From Streptomyces armeniacus (GTDB lineage: Bacteria; Actinomycetota; Actinomycetes; Streptomycetales; Streptomycetaceae): a DNA stretch of 64,000 nt. A program made the translations under genes and the position numbers. Every line of letters begins with the position of its first letter. The first letter of the stretch is position 1. Location of the stretch: the NCBI RefSeq assembly GCF_003355155.1, contig NZ_CP031320.1:3029367-3093366 (forward strand), given 5' to 3'. The notes under the pieces are model-generated. The model was not told the DNA's origin, did not search any database, and was given only the letters and a program-made list of their open reading frames with translations. Below, in pieces: positions 39,281 to 47,393 of the stretch.

Positions 39281-40132
39281 ATGCACATCTTCGACACGCC
39301 CGCCCCGATCCGTGCCGTGCTGGAGATCGGCCTCGGCGACGCCTGGATCATCGCCGGCGAGCGCGACCACACCCACGTCGGCGTGCATCCCAGCGACCCG
39401 TGCGACCCCCGGGACGTGACCACCGCCGAACGCACCCGCGTCGAGTACGCGCACGGCCGGCTGCTCGTCATGTCGCCCCGCCCCAGCGGCTCCATCGGCA
39501 CCGGCGGCGCGGTGACCGCGGTCATCGAGCTGCCCGCCGGGTCGAGCCTGCACGGGCACGCGGCGGCGGCCGACTTCCGGTGCGAGGGCCGGCTCGGCGA
39601 CTGCCGCCTCACCAGCGACTACGGGCACATACGGCTCGACAGCACCGACGCTCTCCGGCTCACCGCGGACTTCGGCGATGTCACGGTGGAACGCGCCCGG
39701 GGCCCGGTCGACATCGCCGCGCACTCCGGCGAGCTGTGCGTACGCGAGATCGACGGCGACGCCGTGGTCAGGCGGACCAGGGGGAGCACCTGGATCGGCG
39801 AGATCACCGGGGAGCTCTGCGTGCAGGCGTCCGACGGGCCGGTCTCGGTGGGCCGCGCGCACGCCGCCGTCGAGGCGCGAACCGGCCGCGGCGACATCCG
39901 CATCCAGGAGGCCGTACGCGGGCCCGTCCTGGTGGACACCGCCTCCGGCGAGGTCGACATCGGCATCGCGGAGGGCGCGCCGTCCCATCTCGACGCCACC
40001 TCCGAGCGCGGCACCGTCTACCGCTCCCTCGACACGTTCCAGGCGACCGCCGGAGCCGCCGCCGATGCCGTACGCGTACGGGCGCGCTCCGTCTCCGGCG
40101 ACATCGTCGTCCGCCGCTCCGCACTGCCGTGA
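39281..40132 (+). CDS. DUF4097-family beta-repeat protein
   Basis: 283 residues, ATG preceded by AGGAG at nine bases. From about residue 75 the chain is a series of short beta-strand repeats (DFRCEGRLGDCRLTSDYG, VRRTRGSTWIGEITGELCV, SGEVDIGIAEGAPS) forming a probable right-handed beta-helix or adhesin-like stack, as in DUF4097/DUF4098 proteins. There is no signal peptide or membrane segment, so it is probably cytoplasmic. Such genes are common in Streptomyces beside PadR regulators, but none is adjacent here. It is possibly unrelated to the NRPS product. Confidence 0.75.
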   Translation: MHIFDTPAPIRAVLEIGLGDAWIIAGERDHTHVGVHPSDPCDPRDVTTAERTRVEYAHGRLLVMSPRPSGSIGTGGAVTAVIELPAGSSLHGHAAAADFRCEGRLGDCRLTSDYGHIRLDSTDALRLTADFGDVTVERARGPVDIAAHSGELCVREIDGDAVVRRTRGSTWIGEITGELCVQASDGPVSVGRAHAAVEARTGRGDIRIQEAVRGPVLVDTASGEVDIGIAEGAPSHLDATSERGTVYRSLDTFQATAGAAADAVRVRARSVSGDIVVRRSALP

Positions 40133-40464
40133 GAGCTGCGCGCCGCGTTTGACCTGCGGCGTTTCCGGCTCCGCGAACGGCGCCGCCGGATCTGGCGGTG
40201 AGCTTGGCCGGATCCGACTTCCGGTGGAGCCATCGTTGTGCCATCATGGCGCCGTGGGTCGAGCCACGGCCCAGCGGATGATCGCCCCCCGTCGTTCATC
40301 CGCAGGGTCGCGCGCGGCTCGGCTACGAGCCGGGCCGCGTGGCAGCCCCGGACACCTCCCATACGGACGGTGTCCGGGGCTGCGACACCAGGCCCACGGT
40401 GCCGGACCTTCGCCACTTGACGCCACCGGCCACTCGACCCCGCAGGTTATCCAAGGAGATTGTG
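40133..40464. other. Intergenic region before the MFS exporter
   Basis: No gene. It holds a strong hairpin (40342-40356/40369-40383) and a good ribosome binding site AAGGAG at 40453-40458, six bases before the exporter ATG. Confidence 0.5.
40342..40383 (+). terminator. 15-bp hairpin between DUF4097 and MFS genes
   Basis: GCAGCCCCGGACACC and its exact complement enclose a 12-base loop. It lies about 210 bases past the DUF4097 stop and 80 bases before the exporter start. It could be a terminator or a leader structure controlling the exporter. Confidence 0.55.
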
Positions 40465-42132
40465 ATGAGTGACTCGACGTTGGAAAATTCCGACCCCCCA
40501 CCCAACGCCGCGGATTCGGAGAAAGCGAAGGCTCCCGTAGGCGCGTGGCTCAGCCTGGTGGCCGTGGCACTGGGAATCATGGTGGTCCAGATCGACGGCA
40601 CCGTCGTGGCCGCCGCCAACCCCATGATCGCGACTGATCTCGAGGCCACTCCCGGCCAGATCCAGTGGGTCACCACCGGATATCTGCTCGTTCTGTCGGG
40701 TCTGCTCATTCCGGCCGGCACGATCGCCGACAAGATCGGCCGCAAGAAGGCGTTCCTCATCGGGGTCGGCGGCTTCTCGCTGGCCTCACTGCTGTGCGGG
40801 ATGGCCGGCAACATCGAGATGCTGATCGCCGCCCGCGTCGTGCAGGCGGTCTTCGCCTCGCTGCTCGGGCCCGCCGGGCTCGCGGTGCTGAAGGCGTCCT
40901 TCCCGCCGGCCAAACTCCCCGCCGCGCTCGGCATCTTCGGGGCGGTCACCGCCATCGCGATGGCCGGCGGGCCGATGCTCGGCGGCGTGCTCGTGGAGTA
41001 CGCGAGCTGGCCCTGGGTCTTCTACATCAACCTGCCGTTCGGCATCATCGGCGTGCTCGTCGGCCTGACCGTCATCAAGGAGTCCGCGCAGCGCGGGTCC
41101 GACCCGCTCGACATCCCCGGTGCGGTCACCCTCACCGCGGCGATGGTCAGCGCGGTGTGGGGCATCACCGGCGCCCAGGACGACGGCTGGGCCTCCGGCA
41201 AGACCCTCGGCTTCGTCGCGCTCGGCGTCGTGCTGCTCGGCGTGTTCGTCCTGATCGAGGCCAAGAGCCGGAAGCCCATGATCGAGCTCAGCCTGTTCAA
41301 GGACCGCTCGGTCTCGGTCGGTCTGCTGCTGATGATCGTGACGATGCTGGCGTTCTTCGCGATCGTCTTCTACCTGATGTTCTACCTCCAGGGTGTGCAG
41401 GGGAAGAGCGCCGTGATGGCCTCGGTCGCCCTGCTGCCGCTGACCGCCGTGTTCACCGTCGCCTCGCCGCTGGCGGGCTGGGCGACCGGGAAACTCGGCG
41501 TCAAGGGCACCCTCGTGCTCGGCGCGGCGCTGCTCTTCGCGGCCCTGATGCTGTTCCGCCCGATGGAGGTCGACACCTCCGGCTGGGAGCTCGCACCGCC
41601 GCTGGTGCTCTCGGGCTTCGGCGCGGGCTTCATGATGGTGGCCGCCATCCAAGCCATCGTCGGCAACGCCCCGGTGGAGAAGGCGGGTGTCGCCTCCGGC
41701 ATGCAGCAGTCCATGCAGCAGCTCGGCGGCACGCTCGGCATCGCCGTCTTCGGCAGTCTGCTGGCCTCGTCGGTGAGCTCCAAGTTCCCCGACGAGCTGC
41801 GCGAGGAGTCCGCCGGCCAGGCCGCCTCCGCGGTCGACGTGGTCGCCGAGAACCACGGCGTCCACGAGAGCGTCGCCCTGGGCTTCCCGCCCTCGGCGCA
41901 GGACGCCATCGCGGAGGACCTGACCGCGGGCGGCATGCGGGCCGACCAGGCCAACGAGTTCGTCGACTCCGTGACCCGGGTCGCGCACCAGACGTTCGTC
42001 GACGGCATGCACATGGTGTTCACCGTGTCCGCCGGGCTGGCGGTCGTCGCGGGCCTGCTGGCGCTGCTCGTACGCAACTCCAAGCCGCAGGTGGAGGAGG
42101 CGGACGCACCGGAGGTCAGCCTGCACGTGTAA
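40465..42132 (+). CDS. MFS drug exporter, DHA2 (EmrB/QacA) family
   Basis: 555 residues with about 14 predicted transmembrane helices. Hallmarks are the motif in TM1 (VQIDGTVVAAANPMIATDL) and the loop 2-3 motif (GTIADKIGRKKAFLIG). A central extracytoplasmic loop near residue 460-510 is Glu/Asp/Ala-rich. DHA2 proteins expel drugs by proton antiport. As the last gene of the NRPS region it is a good candidate for export of, or self-resistance to, the peptide. Confidence 0.92.
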   Translation: MSDSTLENSDPPPNAADSEKAKAPVGAWLSLVAVALGIMVVQIDGTVVAAANPMIATDLEATPGQIQWVTTGYLLVLSGLLIPAGTIADKIGRKKAFLIGVGGFSLASLLCGMAGNIEMLIAARVVQAVFASLLGPAGLAVLKASFPPAKLPAALGIFGAVTAIAMAGGPMLGGVLVEYASWPWVFYINLPFGIIGVLVGLTVIKESAQRGSDPLDIPGAVTLTAAMVSAVWGITGAQDDGWASGKTLGFVALGVVLLGVFVLIEAKSRKPMIELSLFKDRSVSVGLLLMIVTMLAFFAIVFYLMFYLQGVQGKSAVMASVALLPLTAVFTVASPLAGWATGKLGVKGTLVLGAALLFAALMLFRPMEVDTSGWELAPPLVLSGFGAGFMMVAAIQAIVGNAPVEKAGVASGMQQSMQQLGGTLGIAVFGSLLASSVSSKFPDELREESAGQAASAVDVVAENHGVHESVALGFPPSAQDAIAEDLTAGGMRADQANEFVDSVTRVAHQTFVDGMHMVFTVSAGLAVVAGLLALLVRNSKPQVEEADAPEVSLHV

Positions 42133-42160
42133 CCGCGCCGACCCTGGCGCAGCCCCCCAT

Positions 42161-42199
42161 GACGGTGGTCTCCCGGCCCGCAGCCGGGAGACCACCGTC
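42161..42199. terminator. 16-bp hairpin terminator between convergent genes
   Basis: GACGGTGGTCTCCCGG (42161-42176) is perfectly complementary to 42184-42199 with a seven-base loop, between the MFS and HD-domain gene ends. Confidence 0.85.
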
Positions 42200-42228
42200 G
42201 TCCGTGTCCGTACGTCCGCCGCGGCCCG

Positions 42229-42894
42229 TCAGTCTCCGGGCGCGGCGCTCCTCGACCAGCCCCGTGCCTCGCCCTCGTCGATGAGGCGCCGCGCGGCCGC
42301 CCACAGCGGGCCGGACGCGTCCCCGATGAGCGCCTTGCGGGCGCGGACGTCGTCCGCGGTGACGCCCGGCGTACGCCAGGTGCCGCCGCGCGCCATCCAG
42401 TTGAGCAGCAGCGGCTGCAGCCGGTCCATGGCCTTGGCGAACCTGGCCTCCGGCGTGCGGCGCTCCTCGAACTCGTCCCAGAGCGCCCGCATGCGCCGCG
42501 TCTGGTCCGCCGGGAGCAGCGCGAACAGCTCGTCGGCCGCGGCGGCCCCCCGCTCCTCCTGGTCGAGGCCCGCGGCACCGTCGTACAGCGGGGTGTCGCC
42601 CGCGTAGATCTCCACGAGGTCGTGCAGCAGCACCAGTTGAACGGTGTGGCCCACGTCGACGGGCTCGTCGGCGTGCTCGGCGAGGACCGCGACCATCATC
42701 GCCAGGTGCCACGAGTGCTCCGCGTCGTTCTCGCGGCGGTCCGCCGCGGCGAGCGGCGACTGGCGGAGGACGGTCTTCAGCCGGTCCACCTCCACGAGGA
42801 AGGTGAACTGGGCGCGCAGTCGTGCGTCGAGGTCGTCGGGGAAGGGCGTCTTGTCCGCGAGGAGGCTACGGGGTTCGTCGTCCATGGCGCTCAT
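42229..42894 (-). CDS. HD-domain hydrolase (5'-deoxynucleotidase YfbR/HDDC2-like)
   Basis: 221 residues. The HD superfamily metal site is visible as H in NDAEHSWHLAMM and the HD pair in VLLHDLVEIYAGDTP, with a distal Asp in KAMDRLQPLL. The family dephosphorylates deoxynucleoside 5'-monophosphates. ATG at 42894 follows GGAGG by ten bases; a second ATG three codons later is possible. No operon partner is evident. Confidence 0.85.
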   Translation of the reverse strand: MSAMDDEPRSLLADKTPFPDDLDARLRAQFTFLVEVDRLKTVLRQSPLAAADRRENDAEHSWHLAMMVAVLAEHADEPVDVGHTVQLVLLHDLVEIYAGDTPLYDGAAGLDQEERGAAAADELFALLPADQTRRMRALWDEFEERRTPEARFAKAMDRLQPLLLNWMARGGTWRTPGVTADDVRARKALIGDASGPLWAAARRLIDEGEARGWSRSAAPGD

Positions 42895-42918
42895 GGTGGC
42901 ACGGCCTCCGCCCCCACC

Positions 42919-43040
42919 AAGCCCGTCCGGCGTTCGAGGACGGCCCCCGGCCACGACCGGCCTGCGTGGTGGCCACGCCGCTGTGCGGCCCGGCGCCGGG
43001 CCGTGGCCGCTCCGGGCCGTCCTCAAACGCCGGACGGGCT
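42919..43040. repeat. Paired inverted copies of a Streptomyces-type intergenic palindrome
   Basis: AGCCCGTCCGGCGTT(C/T)GAGG-type arms lie at about 42919-42946 and, inverted, at 43014-43040, with one mismatch in 27. The same core is, to my memory, widespread between Streptomyces genes. It is followed by two to three direct copies of GGAGGTGCCGGGCGGGC. It sits upstream of the HD gene and beyond the end of the exporter gene. Confidence 0.7.
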
Positions 43041-43089
43041 GGAGGTGCCGGGCGGGCTGGAGGTGCCGGGCGGGCCGGAGTTGGGCCGG

Positions 43090-43818
43090 TCACCACATCA
43101 GGGCGCCGCGCAGGACGGCGGCCAGCCCGCCCAGGATGGCGACGGCGATCATGAGCCGCCGTACGAGCGCCGGGTCGACGCGGGCGGCCAGCCACTCGCC
43201 GGCGACCGCGCCAGCCAGCACCAGCACGGTCGCGGCCGTCAGCCCGGCGGGGCCGATGTCGGGCGGGCCCTTGGCGGCGACGGAGACGACGTTGACGAGC
43301 AGCAGGTAGCCCTGCGCGGTCGCGACGAACCGGCGCATGTCCCAGCCCTCCGCCAGCGCGTGCACGGTGATCATCGGCCCGCCGAGCCCGGCGGTGACGT
43401 TCATGAAGCCGGACATCGCCCCGGCCGCCACCGCACCCGAGCGGCCGCGCAGCGCAGTGGCCCGCGTGCTGAACCGCACGAGCACCATCGCGGCCACCGC
43501 CAGCGAGCCGACCCCCACCAGCAGCACCGGTTCCGGCAGCGCGGCGACCACGGCGGCGCCGGCGGGCACCGCAGCCAGGCCCGGTACGGACAGCCAGGCC
43601 AGCCGCCGCCAGTCCAGCGCGCGCCAGGTGCGCAGAAGTACGAGCGCGCACAGCACGGCGGACAGCAGGTTGGCCAGCCCGACGCCGGTCTTCGCGCCCA
43701 GCACCAGCACCAGGAACGGGGCGGCCACCAGGGCGAAGCCCAGGCCCGTGGCCCGTTGCGTGGCGGCCCCGGCCAGCACTCCGACGCCGGCCAGTGCCGG
43801 CAGTACGAGGGAACCCAC
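43090..43818 (-). CDS. TauE/SafE (TSUP) family exporter, predicted sulfolactate exporter
   Basis: 242 residues with about eight hydrophobic helices and two family-like half repeats (GVGVLAGAATQRATGLGFAL and GAMSGFMNVTAGLGGPMI). TSUP proteins move sulfite and small organosulfonates. The GTG start is two bases after the TAG of the sulfolactaldehyde dehydrogenase gene, so it is the last gene of the kinase-aldolase-dehydrogenase operon. That placement strongly suggests export of 3-sulfolactate, the C3 sulfonate left after sulfoglycolysis. Confidence 0.82.
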   Translation of the reverse strand: MGSLVLPALAGVGVLAGAATQRATGLGFALVAAPFLVLVLGAKTGVGLANLLSAVLCALVLLRTWRALDWRRLAWLSVPGLAAVPAGAAVVAALPEPVLLVGVGSLAVAAMVLVRFSTRATALRGRSGAVAAGAMSGFMNVTAGLGGPMITVHALAEGWDMRRFVATAQGYLLLVNVVSVAAKGPPDIGPAGLTAATVLVLAGAVAGEWLAARVDPALVRRLMIAVAILGGLAAVLRGALMW

Positions 43819-43820
43819 CG

Positions 43821-45293
43821 CTAGAGCCCCAGCGAGAGGTACCGCGGCTCGGTGAACTCGGCCAGCCCGTCCGCCGCGCCCTCCCGCCCCAGCCCGGACT
43901 GCTTGTTGCCGCCCATCGGCGCGAACGCCACGCTGGGCAGCGCCTCGTTGACGCCGACGACGCCCGCCTCCAGCCGTTCGGCGAAGGTCCAGGCGCGGCC
44001 GAGGTCGCGTGCGTAGACGTACGCCGCGAGCCCCATCTCGGTGGCGTTGGCCAGCCGCAGCGCCTCGGCGTCGTCCGCCACCCGGAACACGGCGGCGGCC
44101 GGGCCGAACACCTCGGCGGACGCGAGCGCCGCGGTGGGCGGTACGTCGGCGAGCAGGGCGGGCGCCAGGAAGCAGCCGTCGTCGGGCACCGGCCGTTCGG
44201 CGGTGAGCAGGGTGGCGCCCTCGGCGCGCGCCGCGTCGACCAGGCCGCGTACGGCGGCCACGCGCGCGGGGTCCATCAGCGGCCCGAGGTCGGGGCAGGG
44301 TTCGGCGAGGCCGTCGCCGACGGTCAGCTCACCGGCCCGGCGCGCGAACTCCTCCGTGAACTCGTCGTAGACGTCCGCGTGTACGAGGAAGCGGTTGGCG
44401 GCGATGCAGGACTGCCCGGTGTTGCGGAACTTGGCGAGCAGCGCGCCCTCCACCGCGGCACCGACGTCCGCGTCGCCGAGCACCACGAAGGGGGCGTCGC
44501 CGCCGAGTTCGAGCAGCGGCCGTACGACGCGGCGCGCGCACTGCTCCATGATCAGCTTCCCTACGGGGGTGGACCCGGTGAAGCTGGCGACGCGTACGGC
44601 GGGATGGTCCAGGACGGTCTCGGTGACGGGCGCGGCGGGGCCGTGCACCAGGTTGAGCACGCCGTCGGGCAGCCCCGCGTCCGTCAGGCAGCGGATGAGC
44701 TCGGTCACGGCCAGCGGCGCCTTCTCCGAGACCCGCGCCACCACGGTGCAGCCCGCGGCGAGCGCGGGCGCGAGCTTGCGGGCCTGGATGGAGCAGGGGA
44801 AGTTCCACGGGGTGAGGCTCGCGACGACGCCCGCAGGGCGGCGCAGCACCACGTGCCGGCGGCCCGCGGCCTCGTGCGGCGGCACGGTGCCGTCCGTACG
44901 CCGCGCCTCCTCGGCGAACCAGCGCAGGTACTCGGCGGAGAACGCGATCTCCCCCTGCGCCTCCGGCAGCCGCTTGCCCGCCTCGGCGGCGAGCAGCGGG
45001 GCGAGTTCGCCGGACCGCTGCCGGATCAGCCGGGCGGCCTCCAGCAGGATGTCGGCCCGGTACCGGGCGGTGGTCTCCGACCAGCCGGCGAACGCGCGGG
45101 CGGCCGCGTCGCACGCGGCGGAGGCGTCCCGTACGGCCTGGCCGGCGTCCGGGAAGCCGACGTGGCCCACCAGGGCCCCGGTGCCCGGGGCGTGTACGGC
45201 CAGCCGCTCGTCCCTGCTGTGCCACGCCCCGTCGATCAGGACGGTGGGCGCGCTGTACGGCGTGCCGTGCGGTGTGCTGTTCGGCGTGCTCAT
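43821..45293 (-). CDS. Aldehyde dehydrogenase, predicted 3-sulfolactaldehyde dehydrogenase
   Basis: 490 residues of the succinate-semialdehyde-dehydrogenase-like ALDH class. Catalytic Cys296 lies in NTGQSCIAAN, general base Glu262 in LLELGGDAPF, and the Rossmann turn in ASFTGSTPVGK. The cofactor segment usually read as K-P-x-E is R-V-S-E here (Arg187), which may affect NAD/NADP choice. ATG at 45293 has GAAGGAGAG upstream. It follows the YihT-like aldolase, which would yield sulfolactaldehyde, and precedes a TSUP exporter, so oxidation to sulfolactate is the best prediction. Sequence alone would only support a general semialdehyde dehydrogenase. Confidence 0.85.
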   Translation of the reverse strand: MSTPNSTPHGTPYSAPTVLIDGAWHSRDERLAVHAPGTGALVGHVGFPDAGQAVRDASAACDAAARAFAGWSETTARYRADILLEAARLIRQRSGELAPLLAAEAGKRLPEAQGEIAFSAEYLRWFAEEARRTDGTVPPHEAAGRRHVVLRRPAGVVASLTPWNFPCSIQARKLAPALAAGCTVVARVSEKAPLAVTELIRCLTDAGLPDGVLNLVHGPAAPVTETVLDHPAVRVASFTGSTPVGKLIMEQCARRVVRPLLELGGDAPFVVLGDADVGAAVEGALLAKFRNTGQSCIAANRFLVHADVYDEFTEEFARRAGELTVGDGLAEPCPDLGPLMDPARVAAVRGLVDAARAEGATLLTAERPVPDDGCFLAPALLADVPPTAALASAEVFGPAAAVFRVADDAEALRLANATEMGLAAYVYARDLGRAWTFAERLEAGVVGVNEALPSVAFAPMGGNKQSGLGREGAADGLAEFTEPRYLSLGL

Positions 45294-45309
45294 CGGCGAT
45301 CTCTCCTTC

Positions 45310-45418
45310 GTTCCCACGCGGTCGTCGCGGTCGTCGCGGTCGTCGCGGTCGTCGCGGTCGTCACGGCTGTCCGCACGGACGTCACGGCGGTCACGGACGT
45401 CACGGATGTCACGGCGGT
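45310..45418. repeat. Low-complexity tandem repeats between aldolase and dehydrogenase genes
   Basis: About five perfect 9-bp units (GTCGTCGCG phase) are followed by looser GTCACGG units. They fill nearly the whole 125-base gap in an otherwise tightly packed operon. Read on the minus strand they give RDDRDDRDD-type codons, but the aldehyde dehydrogenase start lies after them. Confidence 0.75.
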
Positions 45419-46339
45419 TCAGCCGGCCTTCGCGGCGACCGTCTCGTCCACCACGTCCACCAGGCGCCGCAGCCGCGGCACCGCGTCGTCGCGCAGCGCG
45501 CGCCCGGCGTCCGGTGCCCCTATGCAGTCCCGCCACACGGCGCGCCCGGCGAGGAAGCCCGACGCGCCGGCCTCGCAGGCCAGCCGTACGGCGCGCGGGA
45601 ACTCGTCGGCGGGCACCCCGGAGGAGAGCACCACCCACGGGGAGGCGAGCGCGGCGCCGAGTTCGGCGCACCGCTCGCGTACCTCCGCGTCGCTGCCGCG
45701 GCCGCCGAGCGGGACCTCTCCCTTGTACAGGTCGGCGCCCAGGTCGCCGAGCTCACGGGCGGCGGCGAGCACTCCGGCGGTGTGGTCCCAGGCGGCGCCG
45801 GAGCGCGGGGCGCGGGACACCGGCTCGATGATGCTCGCCAGCCCGGCGTCACGGCAGCGCCGCACGAAGCGCCGCACCATGTCCGTGCGTTGCCCGGGGG
45901 AGCCGTCCGGGCGCCAGATGACCAGCAGCTTCATGGCGACGGCGCCCTGTGCGCGTACGGCGTGCGGGTCCACGTCCTCGTCGATCACCGCGTCCGTGAC
46001 GACCTCGCCGTGCCCCGGTACGAAGCGGTCGGCCGCGGCGATCAGCCCGCAGCCGGGGGCCACGGCCCCCTCCCGTACCAGCGCGTCGAGGCAGAACTGC
46101 CGGTCGGCCAGCACCCCGGAGGCGTACGGCGTGAGGGTGCGGGCCGCCGCCGTCTTGAACGCCGTCAGCGTCCCGTCCGGCACCGACTCCAGCACCCGCG
46201 CGGGCACCGAGCCGTCCGGCTCGGGGGCGGCGTCGCCGGCGAACATCAGCCGCATGGCCTCGCGCTGGTCGACGGCGAGCATGGCCAGCGCGCCGGAGGG
46301 GCGGGCGAGCGCCGACAGGTCGTAGGCGGGGAGATTCAC
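45419..46339 (-). CDS. Sulfofructose-1-phosphate aldolase (YihT-like class I aldolase)
   Basis: 306 residues with close similarity to E. coli YihT over the full length. ALAMLAVDQREAMRLMFAG opens the barrel. LADRQFC, IAAADRFVPGHGE, KLLVIWR and GLASIIEPVSRAPRSG follow, then the Schiff-base Lys206 in GADLYKGEVPL, and LSSGVPADEFPRAVR with GFLAGRAVW, where YihT has its sulfonate-binding Arg. It should split 6-deoxy-6-sulfofructose 1-phosphate into dihydroxyacetone phosphate and sulfolactaldehyde. It has a GTG start with AAGGAG upstream and a four-base overlap with the kinase gene. A short insertion near residue 40 (EPDGSVPARVLESVPDG) is not in YihT. Confidence 0.92.
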   Translation of the reverse strand: MNLPAYDLSALARPSGALAMLAVDQREAMRLMFAGDAAPEPDGSVPARVLESVPDGTLTAFKTAAARTLTPYASGVLADRQFCLDALVREGAVAPGCGLIAAADRFVPGHGEVVTDAVIDEDVDPHAVRAQGAVAMKLLVIWRPDGSPGQRTDMVRRFVRRCRDAGLASIIEPVSRAPRSGAAWDHTAGVLAAARELGDLGADLYKGEVPLGGRGSDAEVRERCAELGAALASPWVVLSSGVPADEFPRAVRLACEAGASGFLAGRAVWRDCIGAPDAGRALRDDAVPRLRRLVDVVDETVAAKAG

Positions 46340-47247
46340 TCGGACTCCTTCACGTCACCGGACGGTGCGGTGACCTCGTGGCGGCCGGGGATCGCGGAGC
46401 GACCGTCGACCGCGCGGCAGGACAGGGCGGCGACCTCACCGGCGTACGCCATCGCCTCGGGCAGCGGCAGGCCGCGTACGACGCCGGTGAGCAGCGCGCC
46501 GTGGAACACGTCGCCGGCGCCGAGGGTGCTGACCACCTCGACGGGCGGGGCGGGGACGCGGTGGACGGCGCCGCCGGCGTCGCGGCCGAGGGCGCCGCGC
46601 GCCCCGTCGGTGGCGACGACCTGCTCGGCGCCGGGCGCGGCGAGCAGCGCGGGCTCCGATCCGGCGGCGTCGGGGTGGCGGGCGGTGAGGCGGGCGAGGG
46701 TCGGCACGTAGAGCTGTACGTCGGCGGGGTCGCAGAGCGGCCCGGCGACGGGGTTGCCCTCGTCGACGGAGAGCCGGGGGCGCCGTTCCGGCGGCACGTC
46801 GGCGAGGAGCGCGGCGACGGCGGGCCAGCCGAGGTGGTCGGCGTGCACCCAGTCGGCGTTCCGTACGGCGTCGCGCGCCCCGGGCCCGAGCTCCAGCGCG
46901 GGTACGGGGAGGGTGCAGATGGCGCGTGCCGTCTCGCGGCGGCTGGAGATCACGACGCTGGCGGGCGTCCGTACGCCGGGGTCGATGTGGAGGTGGCGCA
47001 GGTCCACGCCCTCGGCCGCGAGGTCCGCCGCGACGGTACGGCCCTGGGCGTCGTCCCCGACGGTGCAGACCAGTTCGGGCCGCAGGCCCAGCCGTGCCGC
47101 GGTCACCGCGGCGGTTGCGGCGGGGCCGCCGCCGGCGTGCACCAGGTCGTCGGCGACGATCCGCTCGTCGGCCGAGGGGTGGTGGTCGACCACCGCGATG
47201 ACGTCGGCGGTGGCGACACCGACGAAGACGACACGTGTCATGGTCAC
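46336..47247 (-). CDS. PfkB-family sugar kinase, predicted sulfofructose kinase (YihV-like)
   Basis: 303 residues of the ribokinase/PfkB fold. An N-terminal GGGPAATAAVTAARLG matches YihV closely, and the C-terminal anion hole and catalytic Asp are in TLGAGDVFHGALL. It would phosphorylate 6-deoxy-6-sulfofructose at C1, feeding the overlapping YihT-like aldolase. GTG at 47247 is used; an ATG two codons later is also possible. A palindromic operator and a promoter lie 40-75 bases upstream. Confidence 0.88.
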   Translation of the reverse strand: MTMTRVVFVGVATADVIAVVDHHPSADERIVADDLVHAGGGPAATAAVTAARLGLRPELVCTVGDDAQGRTVAADLAAEGVDLRHLHIDPGVRTPASVVISSRRETARAICTLPVPALELGPGARDAVRNADWVHADHLGWPAVAALLADVPPERRPRLSVDEGNPVAGPLCDPADVQLYVPTLARLTARHPDAAGSEPALLAAPGAEQVVATDGARGALGRDAGGAVHRVPAPPVEVVSTLGAGDVFHGALLTGVVRGLPLPEAMAYAGEVAALSCRAVDGRSAIPGRHEVTAPSGDVKESE

Positions 47248-47279
47248 CGCCTGTCCGAATCCACAAGAGTCATGAAGGG

Positions 47280-47320
47280 AGTCTCACAAGGGGATGTTCT
47301 ATTGTCAACATCAAGTGTTG
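47280..47320 (-). promoter_or_regulatory. Promoter plus palindromic operator of the kinase-aldolase operon
   Basis: On the minus strand TTGACA (47308-47303) and GAGACT (47285-47280) are 17 bases apart, as in housekeeping-sigma promoters. The -35 box overlaps CAACATCAAGTGTTG (47306-47320), a palindrome almost identical to the one at 48337-48351. This points to repression or induction by the adjacent DeoR protein. Confidence 0.7.
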
Positions 47321-47343
47321 AGAAACCATCATCGGCATCGCGA

Positions 47344-47376
47344 AGGGCCGCGGACAGGTCGTCTGTCCGCGGCCCT
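47344..47376 (-). terminator. 14-bp hairpin terminator of the DeoR gene
   Basis: AGGGCCGCGGACAG (47344-47357) pairs perfectly with 47363-47376 around GTCGT, 18 bases past the DeoR stop. It separates the regulator from the kinase promoter. Confidence 0.8.
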
Positions 47377-47393
47377 CCCTTACGCCCCGCTCG

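Noticed and set aside
45310..45418. CRISPR array
   Set aside because: The units are 9-bp contiguous repeats without spacers and no cas genes are near; it is low-complexity tandem DNA.
45296..45671. N-terminal extension of the aldehyde dehydrogenase through the repeat region
   Set aside because: The extension would be RDDRDD-type low complexity running into the aldolase gene; ATG 45293 has a good ribosome site and gives the normal family start.
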